Source: Thermoflavifilum thermophilum
GTDB taxonomy: Bacteria > Bacteroidota > Bacteroidia > Chitinophagales > Chitinophagaceae
DNA length: 64,000 bases
Reading direction: 5' to 3'
Assembly (NCBI RefSeq): GCF_900116565.1
Contig: NZ_FPCJ01000001.1
Coordinates: 2,352,540 to 2,416,539 of the forward strand
Shown here: piece after piece, positions 35,901 through 44,898 of the stretch
How positions within the stretch are numbered: the first letter of the stretch is position 1
Layout of the letters: each line of letters opens with the position of its first letter
Notes under the pieces: model-generated
The model's database searches: none
Told to the model about the DNA's origin: nothing
Seen by the model: only the letters and a program-made list of their open reading frames with translations
Made by a program: the position numbers and the translations under genes

Positions 35901-36773
35901 TCCGATCACAGTGGCTACATTTCGGTTATTGGCATCCATATAAATCACATATAAGCTATCATGCACAATTGTGATAGCAGTATGTCTTGCCCCATTGGTT
36001 TTACGGCCATTGGATAAAGTAGGAGGAACATTTAGATTTGTCCAATTATTATTGATATATCCATATACCGTAATTTGTCCGGTACTGCCGGTCCCGGCCG
36101 CATACACCACGTAAGGAATTTGATTTTTTGAAAGAGCTATTCCTACTCCAGAAGCTTTGTCGGAAGAAACAGGGCCAGTTCCGACTAATTGCCAGGCATT
36201 GTTTGTAAATCGTTTGACATAAGCATTTCCGCCTGAACTCATTTCGGCATATACAATATAAGGTGTGTTGCTGCTGTCAAATGCCATCCAGTTGTTATGT
36301 GAGATCAGCAATTGTGAAACGGTGTTAACCACAGAGCCAGAGGAAACATACAGATTACTGTTATTTCCATTTAGGGGTATCCATTGTTTGGTAGCAGTAT
36401 CATATGTTTTAACAGCCAGTCGATTCCCATTGTCCATATCCACGTAGCTGATATAGATTCGATTCAGATTATCTTTAAATAAGTGTGGATAAGAAATTCT
36501 GCTGGAAGAAATATTTCCTCCGATGGTAATCCATTGACTATTTAGATAAGCTTTTACTTTGCCTGTATCAGATGTGGTGAAAGCCACATAAGGCACAATG
36601 CTGTTATTTTTCCGGATGGTGATTATGGAAGTATAATTCGAAGAAGAATTTGACAAGTCATCGTTATCAGCAAGGGTTTGCCAGTTGATTTGAGACCATC
36701 CGCATACGGGTATTATCAACAAACAGATCAGGTTAATGCAGTTCTTTATCATTTGGTGAATAATTACTGCCAT
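32925..36773 (-). CDS. PL4-type rhamnogalacturonan endolyase, multidomain, with T9SS type-B (CHU_C) C-terminal domain
   Basis: This 1282-residue protein is the likely surface endo-enzyme. After a signal peptide (CINLICLLIIPVCGWSQ) come ~350 residues of repeated WITIGG/WIPLNG/WQLVGTG-like strands suggestive of a beta-propeller. Residues ~405-735 match the PL4 catalytic sandwich (SNGIVSFTVDKSSATITNLTY in parts; GEWRMASYVGS), ~740-835 an FnIII-like domain (GRGTIRGKLVI), and ~840-1020 the PL4 CBM-like domain (VWEIGIPDRNAAEFRHGKDW). Two ~82-residue repeats (~1027-1185; GDPDLDPGA and GEPDFDPGA) and a CHU_C sorting domain (LITPNGDGINDELKID) end it. Start ATG 36773 overlaps susD by 10 nt; ATG 36752 is an equally good signal-peptide start. 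Confidence 0.87.
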   Translation of the reverse strand: MAVIIHQMIKNCINLICLLIIPVCGWSQINWQTLADNDDLSNSSSNYTSIITIRKNNSIVPYVAFTTSDTGKVKAYLNSQWITIGGNISSSRISYPHLFKDNLNRIYISYVDMDNGNRLAVKTYDTATKQWIPLNGNNSNLYVSSGSVVNTVSQLLISHNNWMAFDSSNTPYIVYAEMSSGGNAYVKRFTNNAWQLVGTGPVSSDKASGVGIALSKNQIPYVVYAAGTGSTGQITVYGYINNNWTNLNVPPTLSNGRKTNGARHTAITIVHDSLYVIYMDANNRNVATVIGTDLNNINWFQAGNLLSSRDASYLNITHDTTGNLFACFIDVISSGSGRTVARVMELPKGSTTWNEIKDSSRAVGVDEPSQYPEINIAGNGDIYFAYLKPDANNLYTPRVRFYQMHVQPSTSVTVTDNGNTVTLSNGIVSFTVDKSSATITNLTYNGINMLAGGYRGGQIYWSWNMPNYQNPSNCTYTLVSNPQTNGGNFAEVKFHMSWDGSPSTAAMDVDIYYALLNDTHGVYAAAELSHPANYPENPGGEWRMASYVGSMFNWLVVDSLRNRLMASPSDSTVSVPGAPPEVSLYKTGVYANHYEDKYKYSADIGDLDVWGWVSTSQGMGIWVTKPSGEYYNGGPMKRELTAHMGPTLLNMLNGQHYGMGNDGDIAAGENWKKVYGPFLIYCNSTPSGTSDIPGTLWADAIAQAKKEQSQWPYSWFINPDYVPDSGRGTIRGKLVIQDSTDTAASPANMWIGVAIPPQSTAGIKDFQLWSKNYQFWVKTDSNGNFTIPHVLPGTYNMYAFGPGAAGQMTKTNFVTVTPGQTTDLGNVVWVPERTAPTVWEIGIPDRNAAEFRHGKDWWISDTFPSTNWAKFLDYPQEFPDDITYTIGKSDYHTDWNYVQPYDKSVQSQAPIWKVKFTLTKDPTPNTMAAVYVAYASAEDAASIVSVNGTNITNPPTGIYPPNPSDAMVREGIHGAFGDYRFTFPANLLHAGDNEIDFTLRLTGGATRGGIMYDYIRLEAWGTEATTKKYQTITFDSIPPQHLGDPDLDPGAIATSGLPVTYTSSDTSVAIIINGKIHFTGEGTTIITASQAGDSTWLPAPDVSRVLTVIKPRQQQIIYFPPIPTKYLGEPDFDPGAKSSSGLPLTYTSNNPYVATIVNGKIHLMNVGPVTITAHQDGNDEYLPADTSQSFQVKILEQASYNKLITPNGDGINDELKIDHIEAYPNNRIQIFDYTGKLIYQKNGYQNDWDGRINGKLVPNGTYYFVFWSKNEVIIKGAITVIH

Positions 36774-38542
36774 TTAAAAGGTAAATACCAGTTTTTTGGA
36801 TCAGCCAGTCTTGCACTTACAGCTGCCGCATCAGCAGCATCACCTGCTGCCTGAAATTTAGCTGCAATATGAGATTGCAGAAAAGCCACTCCACTTCCCG
36901 GTTGTTCTTTTTCCCTTCGCAAAGCAATGCGCAACAGATCAGGCCAGCGATTCCCTTCAAAAGCAAGTTCCAATGCATCTTCATCAACAATGTCATTTTC
37001 AAGCGTAAGCGTAAGCCCGGTTTCATCGATAATGGGTTTATCGATTTCAGGACTGCTCATGTCATAATATTTTGTAGAATCAATGTAATCAGGTGGCAGA
37101 GAGACCCTTCCTCTGATGCCTACATTCCGATGCCAGGCTCCTCTGTAAAACGGGTAATTTCCAAATCGTGCATCAAAATCATAAGGAGGACCAAAGCTTT
37201 GCTGGATATTGGTGACATCTCTTGATTGTCCGCCTCCCACACCTGTAGTATCATAAGCAGGATCGTATTCTGTACCAATCCCTACATTTAACATGGCATA
37301 GGCTAATTTTTGATGATGATCCCGATTGGCAGCTTCAGCATATCGTAGATGTAGCATGGCAGCTCTGTACAAAATCCATTTGCCATTCGTTGCGAAAGGT
37401 TGTAAGGGATTAAAGTAAGCTGTGAATTTATTGACTATGGGTACACCGGCACTCCATTTCCATGACGCATTTAATCCTCTATAATCGCCGGGTGTGTGAT
37501 CGGTTCGGGTTTGGTTATCCCAATTCTGGATAGATAAGGCTGATGGTTTTAGTAAGTATTGACCGGCAATATTGTCGAACAACCTGATAAATGGATTAGT
37601 GGGAGCAAAATTTTGATCAAAGGGCAAGTCCCAGATAATTTCATAATTTGAATATCGTTCACCATAAGGCTGAGAAAAAATATTTACCCAGTTAGCTCCA
37701 TTAATATTAGCAGTCCAGGCAACCTTGTAGGTTTCATACCATTGTTCGCTATTCATTGCTGGATAGAGTACATCCGCATAATTCATGACGATATGATATT
37801 CGGTTGCAGCCTGTGTGTATTCTCCCTTCCATAGATATAAATCGCCAAGCAAACAACGGATGGGGATAAAGAATTTGGAAGTACTGTATCCATTGACAGA
37901 GGTATTTAGTGATATATCTGAAGGCATAAGGTCTTTGTAAGGAAGTGACTCAGTGAATTGAATCAAGGAATCGAGCAACTGGTCAAATGATAGCCATGGA
38001 TAGTTATTGGGATTGTTCACTTCATCAATGTTGGCCATTGGGCTGGTAACATAGGGAACGTTGCCATACAGAATCCCCAATTCAAGATAAAGCCAGGACC
38101 GAATACCTCCTACAGTGGAATAGCGGATATCATAATCGGCCTGGCTGATTCTCTTGTTTGCCAGCATCTGGTTGAAGTTGTATAGTACATCGTTGCAATC
38201 TACAATCAGTTCATAGAAGGGCCTGGGGTTGATGTAGGGGTTATCTGTAGTTGCCTGATGCAGGTTGATTTGCCTTAAATATGAATCTGAATTTGGGGTA
38301 ACATCCAACATGTCACCCTGCAGTTCATTCAGAATAACAATTTTATCCGCAAGCGTTAGTAATTTTCCGTAAATAGCTGTTACAGCAGCATCAGCATCGT
38401 AAACGTTTTGATACATTTGTTGATGATCCAGATTATCCTTTGGAAGGATATCAAATGTTTTTTTGCATGAAGACAATCCTATTGTGAATAGGACCAGGCA
38501 CATAATTAGTTTATGCATGATTTGTACACTTCTTGTAATCAT
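36764..38542 (-). CDS. SusD/RagB-family glycan-binding lipoprotein (second pair)
   Basis: A SusD-like outer-membrane lipoprotein of 592 residues that captures oligosaccharides and caps its SusC channel. The lipobox is GLSSC-KK, followed by FDILPKDNLDHQQMYQ, a typical SusD N-terminus. TPR-like helices include YDADAAVTAIYGKL and NDVLYNFNQML; LLGDLYLWKGEYTQAATEY is the core SusD motif, and DEDALELAFEGNRWPDLLRIALR the conserved C-terminal signature (positions near the end). ATG 38542 was chosen because the longer frame begins at TTG 38566 inside susC; ATG 38518 is possible and gives a tighter signal peptide. It lies 13 nt after the second susC. Confidence 0.93.
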   Translation of the reverse strand: MITRSVQIMHKLIMCLVLFTIGLSSCKKTFDILPKDNLDHQQMYQNVYDADAAVTAIYGKLLTLADKIVILNELQGDMLDVTPNSDSYLRQINLHQATTDNPYINPRPFYELIVDCNDVLYNFNQMLANKRISQADYDIRYSTVGGIRSWLYLELGILYGNVPYVTSPMANIDEVNNPNNYPWLSFDQLLDSLIQFTESLPYKDLMPSDISLNTSVNGYSTSKFFIPIRCLLGDLYLWKGEYTQAATEYHIVMNYADVLYPAMNSEQWYETYKVAWTANINGANWVNIFSQPYGERYSNYEIIWDLPFDQNFAPTNPFIRLFDNIAGQYLLKPSALSIQNWDNQTRTDHTPGDYRGLNASWKWSAGVPIVNKFTAYFNPLQPFATNGKWILYRAAMLHLRYAEAANRDHHQKLAYAMLNVGIGTEYDPAYDTTGVGGGQSRDVTNIQQSFGPPYDFDARFGNYPFYRGAWHRNVGIRGRVSLPPDYIDSTKYYDMSSPEIDKPIIDETGLTLTLENDIVDEDALELAFEGNRWPDLLRIALRREKEQPGSGVAFLQSHIAAKFQAAGDAADAAAVSARLADPKNWYLPFKWQ

Positions 38543-38555
38543 TTTCTTAAAATTT

Positions 38556-41500
38556 TTATAAACCAATTCTTATTCCCAGTTGTGCAGTTTTAAATAAGGG
38601 TTCAAGTCCGATGTCCACACCTTGGCCAATAGGACCTGAAGTAGAACTGAATTCAGGATCATATCCCAGATATTTTGTCCATGTCCACAAATTGTTGCCG
38701 GTGATATAAATCTTCAAGTATTTAATGGCACTGTTTTGAAAATCGATATTGTAGGAAAGTGAGATGTATCGCAATCTCAGGTAAGAACCATTCTCAATCC
38801 ATCGATCCGAAAATCTTGCATTTCCTGAAGGATCGCCCCAGGCTACTCTTGGAATAGAAGTAATTTGTCCATCTGCTCTCCATCGGTTCCGAATAGCAAG
38901 GGTTTGATTGTTATAGTTATCCATCGACTCCAGCTGCCGACGTTGTGCATTATAAATATCGCTTCCTAAAGAGAAAGTAAAAAGTGCATCGAGTTGCCAT
39001 CTCTTCCAGGTAAAGGTTTCAGATATGCCCCCAAATAATTTAGGATTGGGATTACCAATAATAGTCCTATCAGAATCATTGATGATATGATCACCATTCA
39101 GGTCCACAAAACGCACATCGCCTCCTCTGGGTGTGATAGCATTTCCGTTTGCATCTATATAAGTAAGTCCAGATGCATTAGCTTCCTGGTCGGAGGTAAA
39201 TACGCCGTTTGTTTTGTATCCGTAAAAAACATTGGCTGCATACCCGGGTTTTGTTAATATGGTTGCTCCAGCATAGTTGGTTGTCATCTGTCCACCCGGA
39301 ATACTTAATACCCGGTTTTTGTAATGAGACACGTTGATTCCCATATCCCATTTTAGTTGAGGATGGTTGATAATTCGCCCGTTCAGACTCAATTCCCATC
39401 CATTATTTTTCATACTTCCACCATTAACCATGACTGAATCAAAACCGGAAGAAGTTGGCAGAGGTTGATAAGTAAGCATATTTTCAGTATGGTCTGTATA
39501 TACATCGGCTTGTACATTCAGTCGTTCATTCATGAATGAAGCATCTATGCCGATGTCGAATTTGCGTACTGTTTCCCATTGTAAATAAGGGTTTGCTACG
39601 TTTCCTCTGTATAAACCTTCTAATCCCAGCAGGTTTTGTGAGATGTATAGTTGCCGGTATGTATAATCTCCGATATCATCATTTCCCAACTGGCTGTAGC
39701 TTGCACGAAGCTTTAATAATTCTATAAATGGAAGTCTTGACATGAAATTTTCAGATGAGATAACCCAACCAGCAGAGATAGACGGCATTACAGCAAAAGG
39801 TTGTCCGTTAATTTTAATTCCTTCACGAACTTGTTTTCCAAATCTGGATGAAGCATCAAAAGATAGATCACCGTTTATGAAATATTTATCGAGCAGGTTG
39901 TATGATGCATTGATATACGTATTCATCCAATTCCATTTTCCCAGTTGACCCCCTGCTGTACGAAGTGCTGGTTGTCCCATTCCTACGCTGACGTACTGAT
40001 CTGTGGGTGTATTGTAGGAGAGTCCGTAATGAGCTTCTGACTGATTGGCCTGATAGCGTATGCCCAAATGGGCTTGTACGTGATGAATTTGTTCAAATGT
40101 ATGTTGATAAGAAATTCGGGTATCGTTATAAATGCTATACAATCTTTCCACATTGCTTCCCGTTTGATTGTAAGCCACTCCTTTTACAAGCGTATCGGGT
40201 GGTACACCATTGCTGGGCATAAAATAACTTTCTCTTACTTTATCGAATGTAACCCCCAGTAGTGATTGAATATCCCAGCTGTTATTGAGTTGATAGCTAA
40301 AACGAACAGAGCCAAAGAAACGGTAACTTTGGTTAATGCCTTGCATGCCATTTAAGATCGCAACCGGATTGGCTACATTAAAAGTATTGGCTGGTGATAG
40401 GTTAGGTGAAGCAACACCCTGGTTGTTCAGGACATGAACGGGAATAAATGGGGCCTTGATTAAAGCAATGTTTAACGGGCTATATGCATTCAAGAATCCT
40501 TGTTCCTGTAAGTTTCTGGATCCGGATATGAGCGAAAGATTTAAAGCTGCTTTTAGTTTTTGTGAAATATTCAGATCTCCATTAAATCGAGTATAATATT
40601 TTGTATCGTTGGTGTTTTTGATGATTCCTTCGTTGTTTCTATATCCAAGGGAGAGTGCGTAGGTGGCCACATTATCACCACCTGTTACCCGGAGGTAATA
40701 ATTTTGATTATAGCTGTTATGGAGCACTTCTTTTTGCCAATTGGTGTTGCTGTGATAAGCAAAGTATGATGGATTGGATAAATTGTCGTTCATGTAGGGA
40801 AGATTGGCGATTTGTTGTTGGGTAAGTCCCTGACTTGTAAGCAAATCAGTGAGATAAATCCGGTAATCATTTGCATTCATGACGGGTATGATCGCAGGAA
40901 CAAGGTTATATCCGCCAGATACCTCCAGATCAATTCGTGTGGCCAATTCTTTTGCTCTTCCTGTGGTAATCAGGATTACACCGTTTGCTCCTTTTGTTCC
41001 AAATGTTGAGGTACCATCTTTTATCACAGTGATTTCTTCAATATCGCGAATATCCACATCGCTAAGCGGATTATGAAAGTAACCACTCATAAAAGAATTC
41101 CCGTATTCGTTGTTGTCGTAAATCATTCCATCAATTACGATCAGTGGGGAATTGGTTGCTAACAACGAATTGTATCCTCTGAGAAACAATTCAGCTCCTA
41201 TTCCCGGTGTGCCCGATCTTCTGATTACATTCAATCCACTGGTTATTCCTTGCATATAGGCTGCCGGGGATTCCAGGGATGTTCTACTCCATTTATCATT
41301 TAATTGCAATGCATTCATGCTGTATGTAACATGGCTTAATCTTTCCTGTCTGTATGGTAACCTTGCCATATCGTAGAATGACTGAAACGGTTCCTGATAA
41401 ATTTTTGCCGTAATTTCATGACGTCCTTTCAGGGCAATCTCTTTATCCTGATATCCGGCTCCGCTGATAAGTATAGATACTTGATATGATGGAACCTTTA

Positions 41501-41723
41501 ATTCGAAATTCCCTCGATCATCTGTAATAGCAGCAGAATAATCTGGTACAGTTACATTGATTCCAGAAACAGGTTTTTTAGTAACTGCATCTATAACTAT
41601 TCCATGAATAGAAAGTGAATCATGGATAGTTTCCTTTTTTTGTTGACAAATTCCTTGAAAGGAGTTAAATAATATTAACCAGCTGAATATGATGGAACAA
41701 GATACTATATAATTTCTTTTCAT
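38556..41723 (-). CDS. SusC/RagA-family TonB-dependent transporter (second pair)
   Basis: This 1055-residue outer-membrane transporter starts with a signal peptide (SIIFSWLILFNSFQGICQ), then a carboxypeptidase-regulatory-like domain (IHGIVIDAVTKKPVSGINV, ~residues 38-56). The plug includes SGLNVIRRSGTPGIGAELFLRGYNS (in part) and PLIVIDGMIYDN (~192-203), followed by EEITVIKDGTSTFGTKGANG (~232-251). A large beta-barrel ends with a C-terminal strand LGIRIGL. There is no STN domain, so it is unlikely to signal to an ECF sigma factor. It imports oligosaccharides with the SusD encoded 13 nt downstream. Confidence 0.94.
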   Translation of the reverse strand: MKRNYIVSCSIIFSWLILFNSFQGICQQKKETIHDSLSIHGIVIDAVTKKPVSGINVTVPDYSAAITDDRGNFELKVPSYQVSILISGAGYQDKEIALKGRHEITAKIYQEPFQSFYDMARLPYRQERLSHVTYSMNALQLNDKWSRTSLESPAAYMQGITSGLNVIRRSGTPGIGAELFLRGYNSLLATNSPLIVIDGMIYDNNEYGNSFMSGYFHNPLSDVDIRDIEEITVIKDGTSTFGTKGANGVILITTGRAKELATRIDLEVSGGYNLVPAIIPVMNANDYRIYLTDLLTSQGLTQQQIANLPYMNDNLSNPSYFAYHSNTNWQKEVLHNSYNQNYYLRVTGGDNVATYALSLGYRNNEGIIKNTNDTKYYTRFNGDLNISQKLKAALNLSLISGSRNLQEQGFLNAYSPLNIALIKAPFIPVHVLNNQGVASPNLSPANTFNVANPVAILNGMQGINQSYRFFGSVRFSYQLNNSWDIQSLLGVTFDKVRESYFMPSNGVPPDTLVKGVAYNQTGSNVERLYSIYNDTRISYQHTFEQIHHVQAHLGIRYQANQSEAHYGLSYNTPTDQYVSVGMGQPALRTAGGQLGKWNWMNTYINASYNLLDKYFINGDLSFDASSRFGKQVREGIKINGQPFAVMPSISAGWVISSENFMSRLPFIELLKLRASYSQLGNDDIGDYTYRQLYISQNLLGLEGLYRGNVANPYLQWETVRKFDIGIDASFMNERLNVQADVYTDHTENMLTYQPLPTSSGFDSVMVNGGSMKNNGWELSLNGRIINHPQLKWDMGINVSHYKNRVLSIPGGQMTTNYAGATILTKPGYAANVFYGYKTNGVFTSDQEANASGLTYIDANGNAITPRGGDVRFVDLNGDHIINDSDRTIIGNPNPKLFGGISETFTWKRWQLDALFTFSLGSDIYNAQRRQLESMDNYNNQTLAIRNRWRADGQITSIPRVAWGDPSGNARFSDRWIENGSYLRLRYISLSYNIDFQNSAIKYLKIYITGNNLWTWTKYLGYDPEFSSTSGPIGQGVDIGLEPLFKTAQLGIRIGL

Positions 41724-41730
41724 ATTTGCA

Positions 41731-43197
41731 TCAGTTTAATTCAGGTACTAATTTTATGTAATCCAACAAGATTGTGTTATTCCCATTGGTTGTAGTATTG
41801 TTTCCTACAAGAAATATATCTATGAGACCATATAGATTTTGATTATATTCTCCCAGATAAACTTCACTATAGTTATTGGGAGTTACAGTCGTATATGGAA
41901 ATTGGAAGTCGAATGTTACGGATGAAGGAGGTTGTGGAATAGTATCCAAGTGAGCGCGAAAAGCTAATTTCATGGCAAAGTTTCCTGTTTGAACATCATT
42001 CATAGATACCCAGTATACCTTGTATTTTATGGAGTTTAGGACTCGAGGATAACGTATCCAATAAGATGCAAGTCCATAATTTGCCATATAGAATTCACGA
42101 AATATCGAATCAGTTATCGGATTTCTTCTGCTGATAATAGAATAGGATTTTGTAGGATCCATCCGATCATAAAAATTTTCACCTTGAATAATGATTGGTT
42201 TAATTTTGGTGGATAAATCGTAATTTATATTGTTCATGACATATACTACACCGTTGCTTGCCCGATAAGTGCTGATGATGGCTGATTTATCAAGATGATA
42301 TATGACGCTATCATTTGCTGAGTATAAGATATTAGGCAAATGGTCTGGATCATATATACCTTGTATAGCCAGATCTTTTACGATATTCCATTGAGTTACG
42401 CTATCTGTTTGAGATGAAGTAGTATCCTGGAAATAAACCTGTAGTTTATTTTTTTCATTTTGATAGGCCTGATCGGTTAGGATGATATAAGTCAGACTTG
42501 AGTCTTCGTTACTGATATTTACCTTTTGAAGATAACGATTTCTTGTAACGATACCCGTTCCAGGCTGGTATATGGGTTGTCCCGTAAGTGGATTCACGCC
42601 AATCTGCACAGCACTATCTGGGTCCTGATAACTATACATGAGGGATTGTAAATATTGTTGTTGCAAACTCCCTGCAAAGGCCGTGTTAAGATATTCCCAA
42701 ATATTCATTCTGGGAATCAGTGGTTGATCTATTATGTGCAGGATCCCATTTTTTGAGTATAGATCTTTTTCGATCAAATTTGCATTTTCCACTTGTTGCT
42801 TTTTGAAAATTATATTTTTTCCATCGAGTGTTTTTACTCGAATAGAATCCTGGATTATGTCGGTAGTAAATCTTGTGAGAGCAATATGATTAGCTATCAA
42901 TTGCCTGAGTTTAGAAGTATCCTGGATCCAGGATGGATCTATGCTTTTTAAGGCTTCATTGGTGGGTGCCCAGACAGTAAATGTTTTAGCAGAAGCAAGG
43001 ATGGTATCATATCCGGTTTGCTGTAAATATTGGCTAAACAGGCTAAGATCCGGATTTTTCTGAATAGTCTGCCATAAATTTTGCTGTAACTGCGGGTCAG
43101 TAATTTTATCATGGCTATCCCATCTTTCTTTTTCACATGCATTCAGTACGATACTGAATGTAAGTAGCACTATTAATAATTTGTTATTTCGATTCAT
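41731..43197 (-). CDS. Fasciclin (FAS1) domain lipoprotein with beta-sandwich tail (third of three)
   Basis: A 488-residue lipoprotein (lipobox VLNAC-EK). One FAS1 domain is clear at residues ~40-165: LSLFSQYLQQTGYDTIL, TFTVWAPTNEALKSI and the end motif NGILHIIDQPLIPRMN. A second, degenerate FAS1-like region may follow (~170-320). The last ~150 residues look like a beta-sandwich of the carbohydrate-binding type, with ASYWIRYPRVLNSIKYKVYW and the closing strand ILLDYIKLVPELN. Its position between SusCD pairs suggests a surface glycan-binding role; this is inference. It lies 7 nt before the second susC. Confidence 0.8.
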   Translation of the reverse strand: MNRNNKLLIVLLTFSIVLNACEKERWDSHDKITDPQLQQNLWQTIQKNPDLSLFSQYLQQTGYDTILASAKTFTVWAPTNEALKSIDPSWIQDTSKLRQLIANHIALTRFTTDIIQDSIRVKTLDGKNIIFKKQQVENANLIEKDLYSKNGILHIIDQPLIPRMNIWEYLNTAFAGSLQQQYLQSLMYSYQDPDSAVQIGVNPLTGQPIYQPGTGIVTRNRYLQKVNISNEDSSLTYIILTDQAYQNEKNKLQVYFQDTTSSQTDSVTQWNIVKDLAIQGIYDPDHLPNILYSANDSVIYHLDKSAIISTYRASNGVVYVMNNINYDLSTKIKPIIIQGENFYDRMDPTKSYSIISRRNPITDSIFREFYMANYGLASYWIRYPRVLNSIKYKVYWVSMNDVQTGNFAMKLAFRAHLDTIPQPPSSVTFDFQFPYTTVTPNNYSEVYLGEYNQNLYGLIDIFLVGNNTTTNGNNTILLDYIKLVPELN

Positions 43198-43218
43198 ATT
43201 GCAATACCGATTTTAGTT

Positions 43219-44886
43219 TTACTGATAATGTGGATTTCCTTGTTGATCAAATCTGGGATAGATTTGATCCATATCTACAGGGATAAACTCTATCATGTCT
43301 AACCAATTTGTGTTTTGTGTTCCTTGCAGAGTTGTAAACCGGATTACATGTACATCTGTTGTTTTAATGTCTATTGTTCCTACTAATTGGCTTGCCCAGT
43401 TAGCACTAGGAGGATAGGTATAGTATTTCCATCCTTGAGCTTCCATCTGTGCATCAGTACCAGTTGGCATATAAGTAGTAAAATTCATGGTTCTTTGCAG
43501 AGGAACACCATCAATGGAAATTTGATTGACATTGGTACAACTTCCACAACCTTTAGCAGTTCTGTAGCAAATCCAAACCTTGTATTTTCCTTTTACAATC
43601 AATGGTGTTTTAAATTCAATCCATGGGCTTCTGCCTGGTCCACCAAGTGGAATTTCGAGATAATCACCATACACAAACGTTGTTCCCACTTTGTAATTCA
43701 CTCCGGATGGACCGGGATCATTGATGAAGGAAGGCATGTTGTTTAATGTAAACGAATAATTTTGTTTCTGATAGTATTGAGGTAGATTCATAATTTCCGG
43801 GAAACGACATACGTCCCAATAAACCGGGAAGGGTGTTCTTACTTTTACTGTAAAATGTCCCATTGCATCCTGCAATACACCATTTGTGGCTGAAATGTCT
43901 CCAAACGATCTATCCAATACTACTCCGGGTTCATGTACACCGTTGAAGACATCATCGTTGATCAGTACAGTTTGGCCAACCAGTTTAGAGGTAATAACTT
44001 CATCAGGTACAAGGGTATGATGCGATGAACTAGAAACAATATCTGCCAGATATAAGGCTCCATATAAAATATGATAGGCTACGAATACATGAAGGCTATC
44101 ATTCGGATCCATGGGGTTACCCAAATTGTCATAACGAGCTTTTAGAGCATCAAAACTGGAAAAACCAGCAGCTTGCAAAACTGAATCGGATTCGGCGATT
44201 ACAGTTAGCCAGGACTCTAATGTATCGGGATTCTGGCTTGGCAAAATGTTTAACGTATCATAATAACCGGTTGCCTTCAATGCCTGCGTAAAAATGCTAT
44301 ATCTGGGATTGTTTTCAATGAGTTGAGCAAGTGTATATTTTGCAGGTTCCAATACATGATCAATGACATGAATAACACCATTGCCCACTCGGATATTGGA
44401 TTGAATAATGTAAGCCTGGCGGTTAACCTGAATATGGGTAATGCCATTCTCATTCACTGCCAGTGTAGTCAAGTATTGGCCGTACATATTTAATACAGGA
44501 AGCTTGCCATCTGTAAATGATGTTGTGTAAAGAGTATCCATTAACAAATGAAACCTTACCAGTGCTTTCAGGGTATCAATGTTAATATCATTAACAGATG
44601 ATTTCCCTATTTTTTGTAGGTAAGCATTGATGGCATCATTCGTCGGGAGAAACAGTGTGTAGGTCCCATATGCCCCCAGAAAGCCTTCATCACCTGTGAT
44701 TTTTAAAATCTCTCTAAATTCCGAAAAGGTGTCTGGATGTTCATCCAGGTACCCGGTAATATTTACCACATCGCTGGTGGTATAGACAATTGGCACTTTT
44801 TTGCATCCCATCCATATCAGGAATAGGACGATAAAAACCAGGTTAGCCCCGATAAAAATATTTTTTAGAATGACATCTCGTTTCAT
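43219..44886 (-). CDS. Fasciclin (FAS1) domain lipoprotein with CBM-like tail (second of three)
   Basis: The 555-residue protein has a hydrophobic leader and a lipobox-like IWMGC-KK. Two FAS1 domains are visible: the first (~residues 40-180) with TYTLFLPTNDAINAYLQKIG and GVIHVIDHVLEP, the second (~183-360) with YSIFTQALKATGYYDTL. The tail (~370-555) has DYLEIPLGGPGRSPWIEFKT, KGKYKVWICYR and the final NWLDMIEFIPVD, a pattern of beta-strands like CBM6/35-type modules. A CGSC in the tail could form a disulfide. Its place between SusD1 and the next fasciclin gene suggests that these lipoproteins act with the transporters at the cell surface. Confidence 0.82.
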   Translation of the reverse strand: MKRDVILKNIFIGANLVFIVLFLIWMGCKKVPIVYTTSDVVNITGYLDEHPDTFSEFREILKITGDEGFLGAYGTYTLFLPTNDAINAYLQKIGKSSVNDINIDTLKALVRFHLLMDTLYTTSFTDGKLPVLNMYGQYLTTLAVNENGITHIQVNRQAYIIQSNIRVGNGVIHVIDHVLEPAKYTLAQLIENNPRYSIFTQALKATGYYDTLNILPSQNPDTLESWLTVIAESDSVLQAAGFSSFDALKARYDNLGNPMDPNDSLHVFVAYHILYGALYLADIVSSSSHHTLVPDEVITSKLVGQTVLINDDVFNGVHEPGVVLDRSFGDISATNGVLQDAMGHFTVKVRTPFPVYWDVCRFPEIMNLPQYYQKQNYSFTLNNMPSFINDPGPSGVNYKVGTTFVYGDYLEIPLGGPGRSPWIEFKTPLIVKGKYKVWICYRTAKGCGSCTNVNQISIDGVPLQRTMNFTTYMPTGTDAQMEAQGWKYYTYPPSANWASQLVGTIDIKTTDVHVIRFTTLQGTQNTNWLDMIEFIPVDMDQIYPRFDQQGNPHYQ

Positions 44887-44898
44887 AGCTCAATTTAT

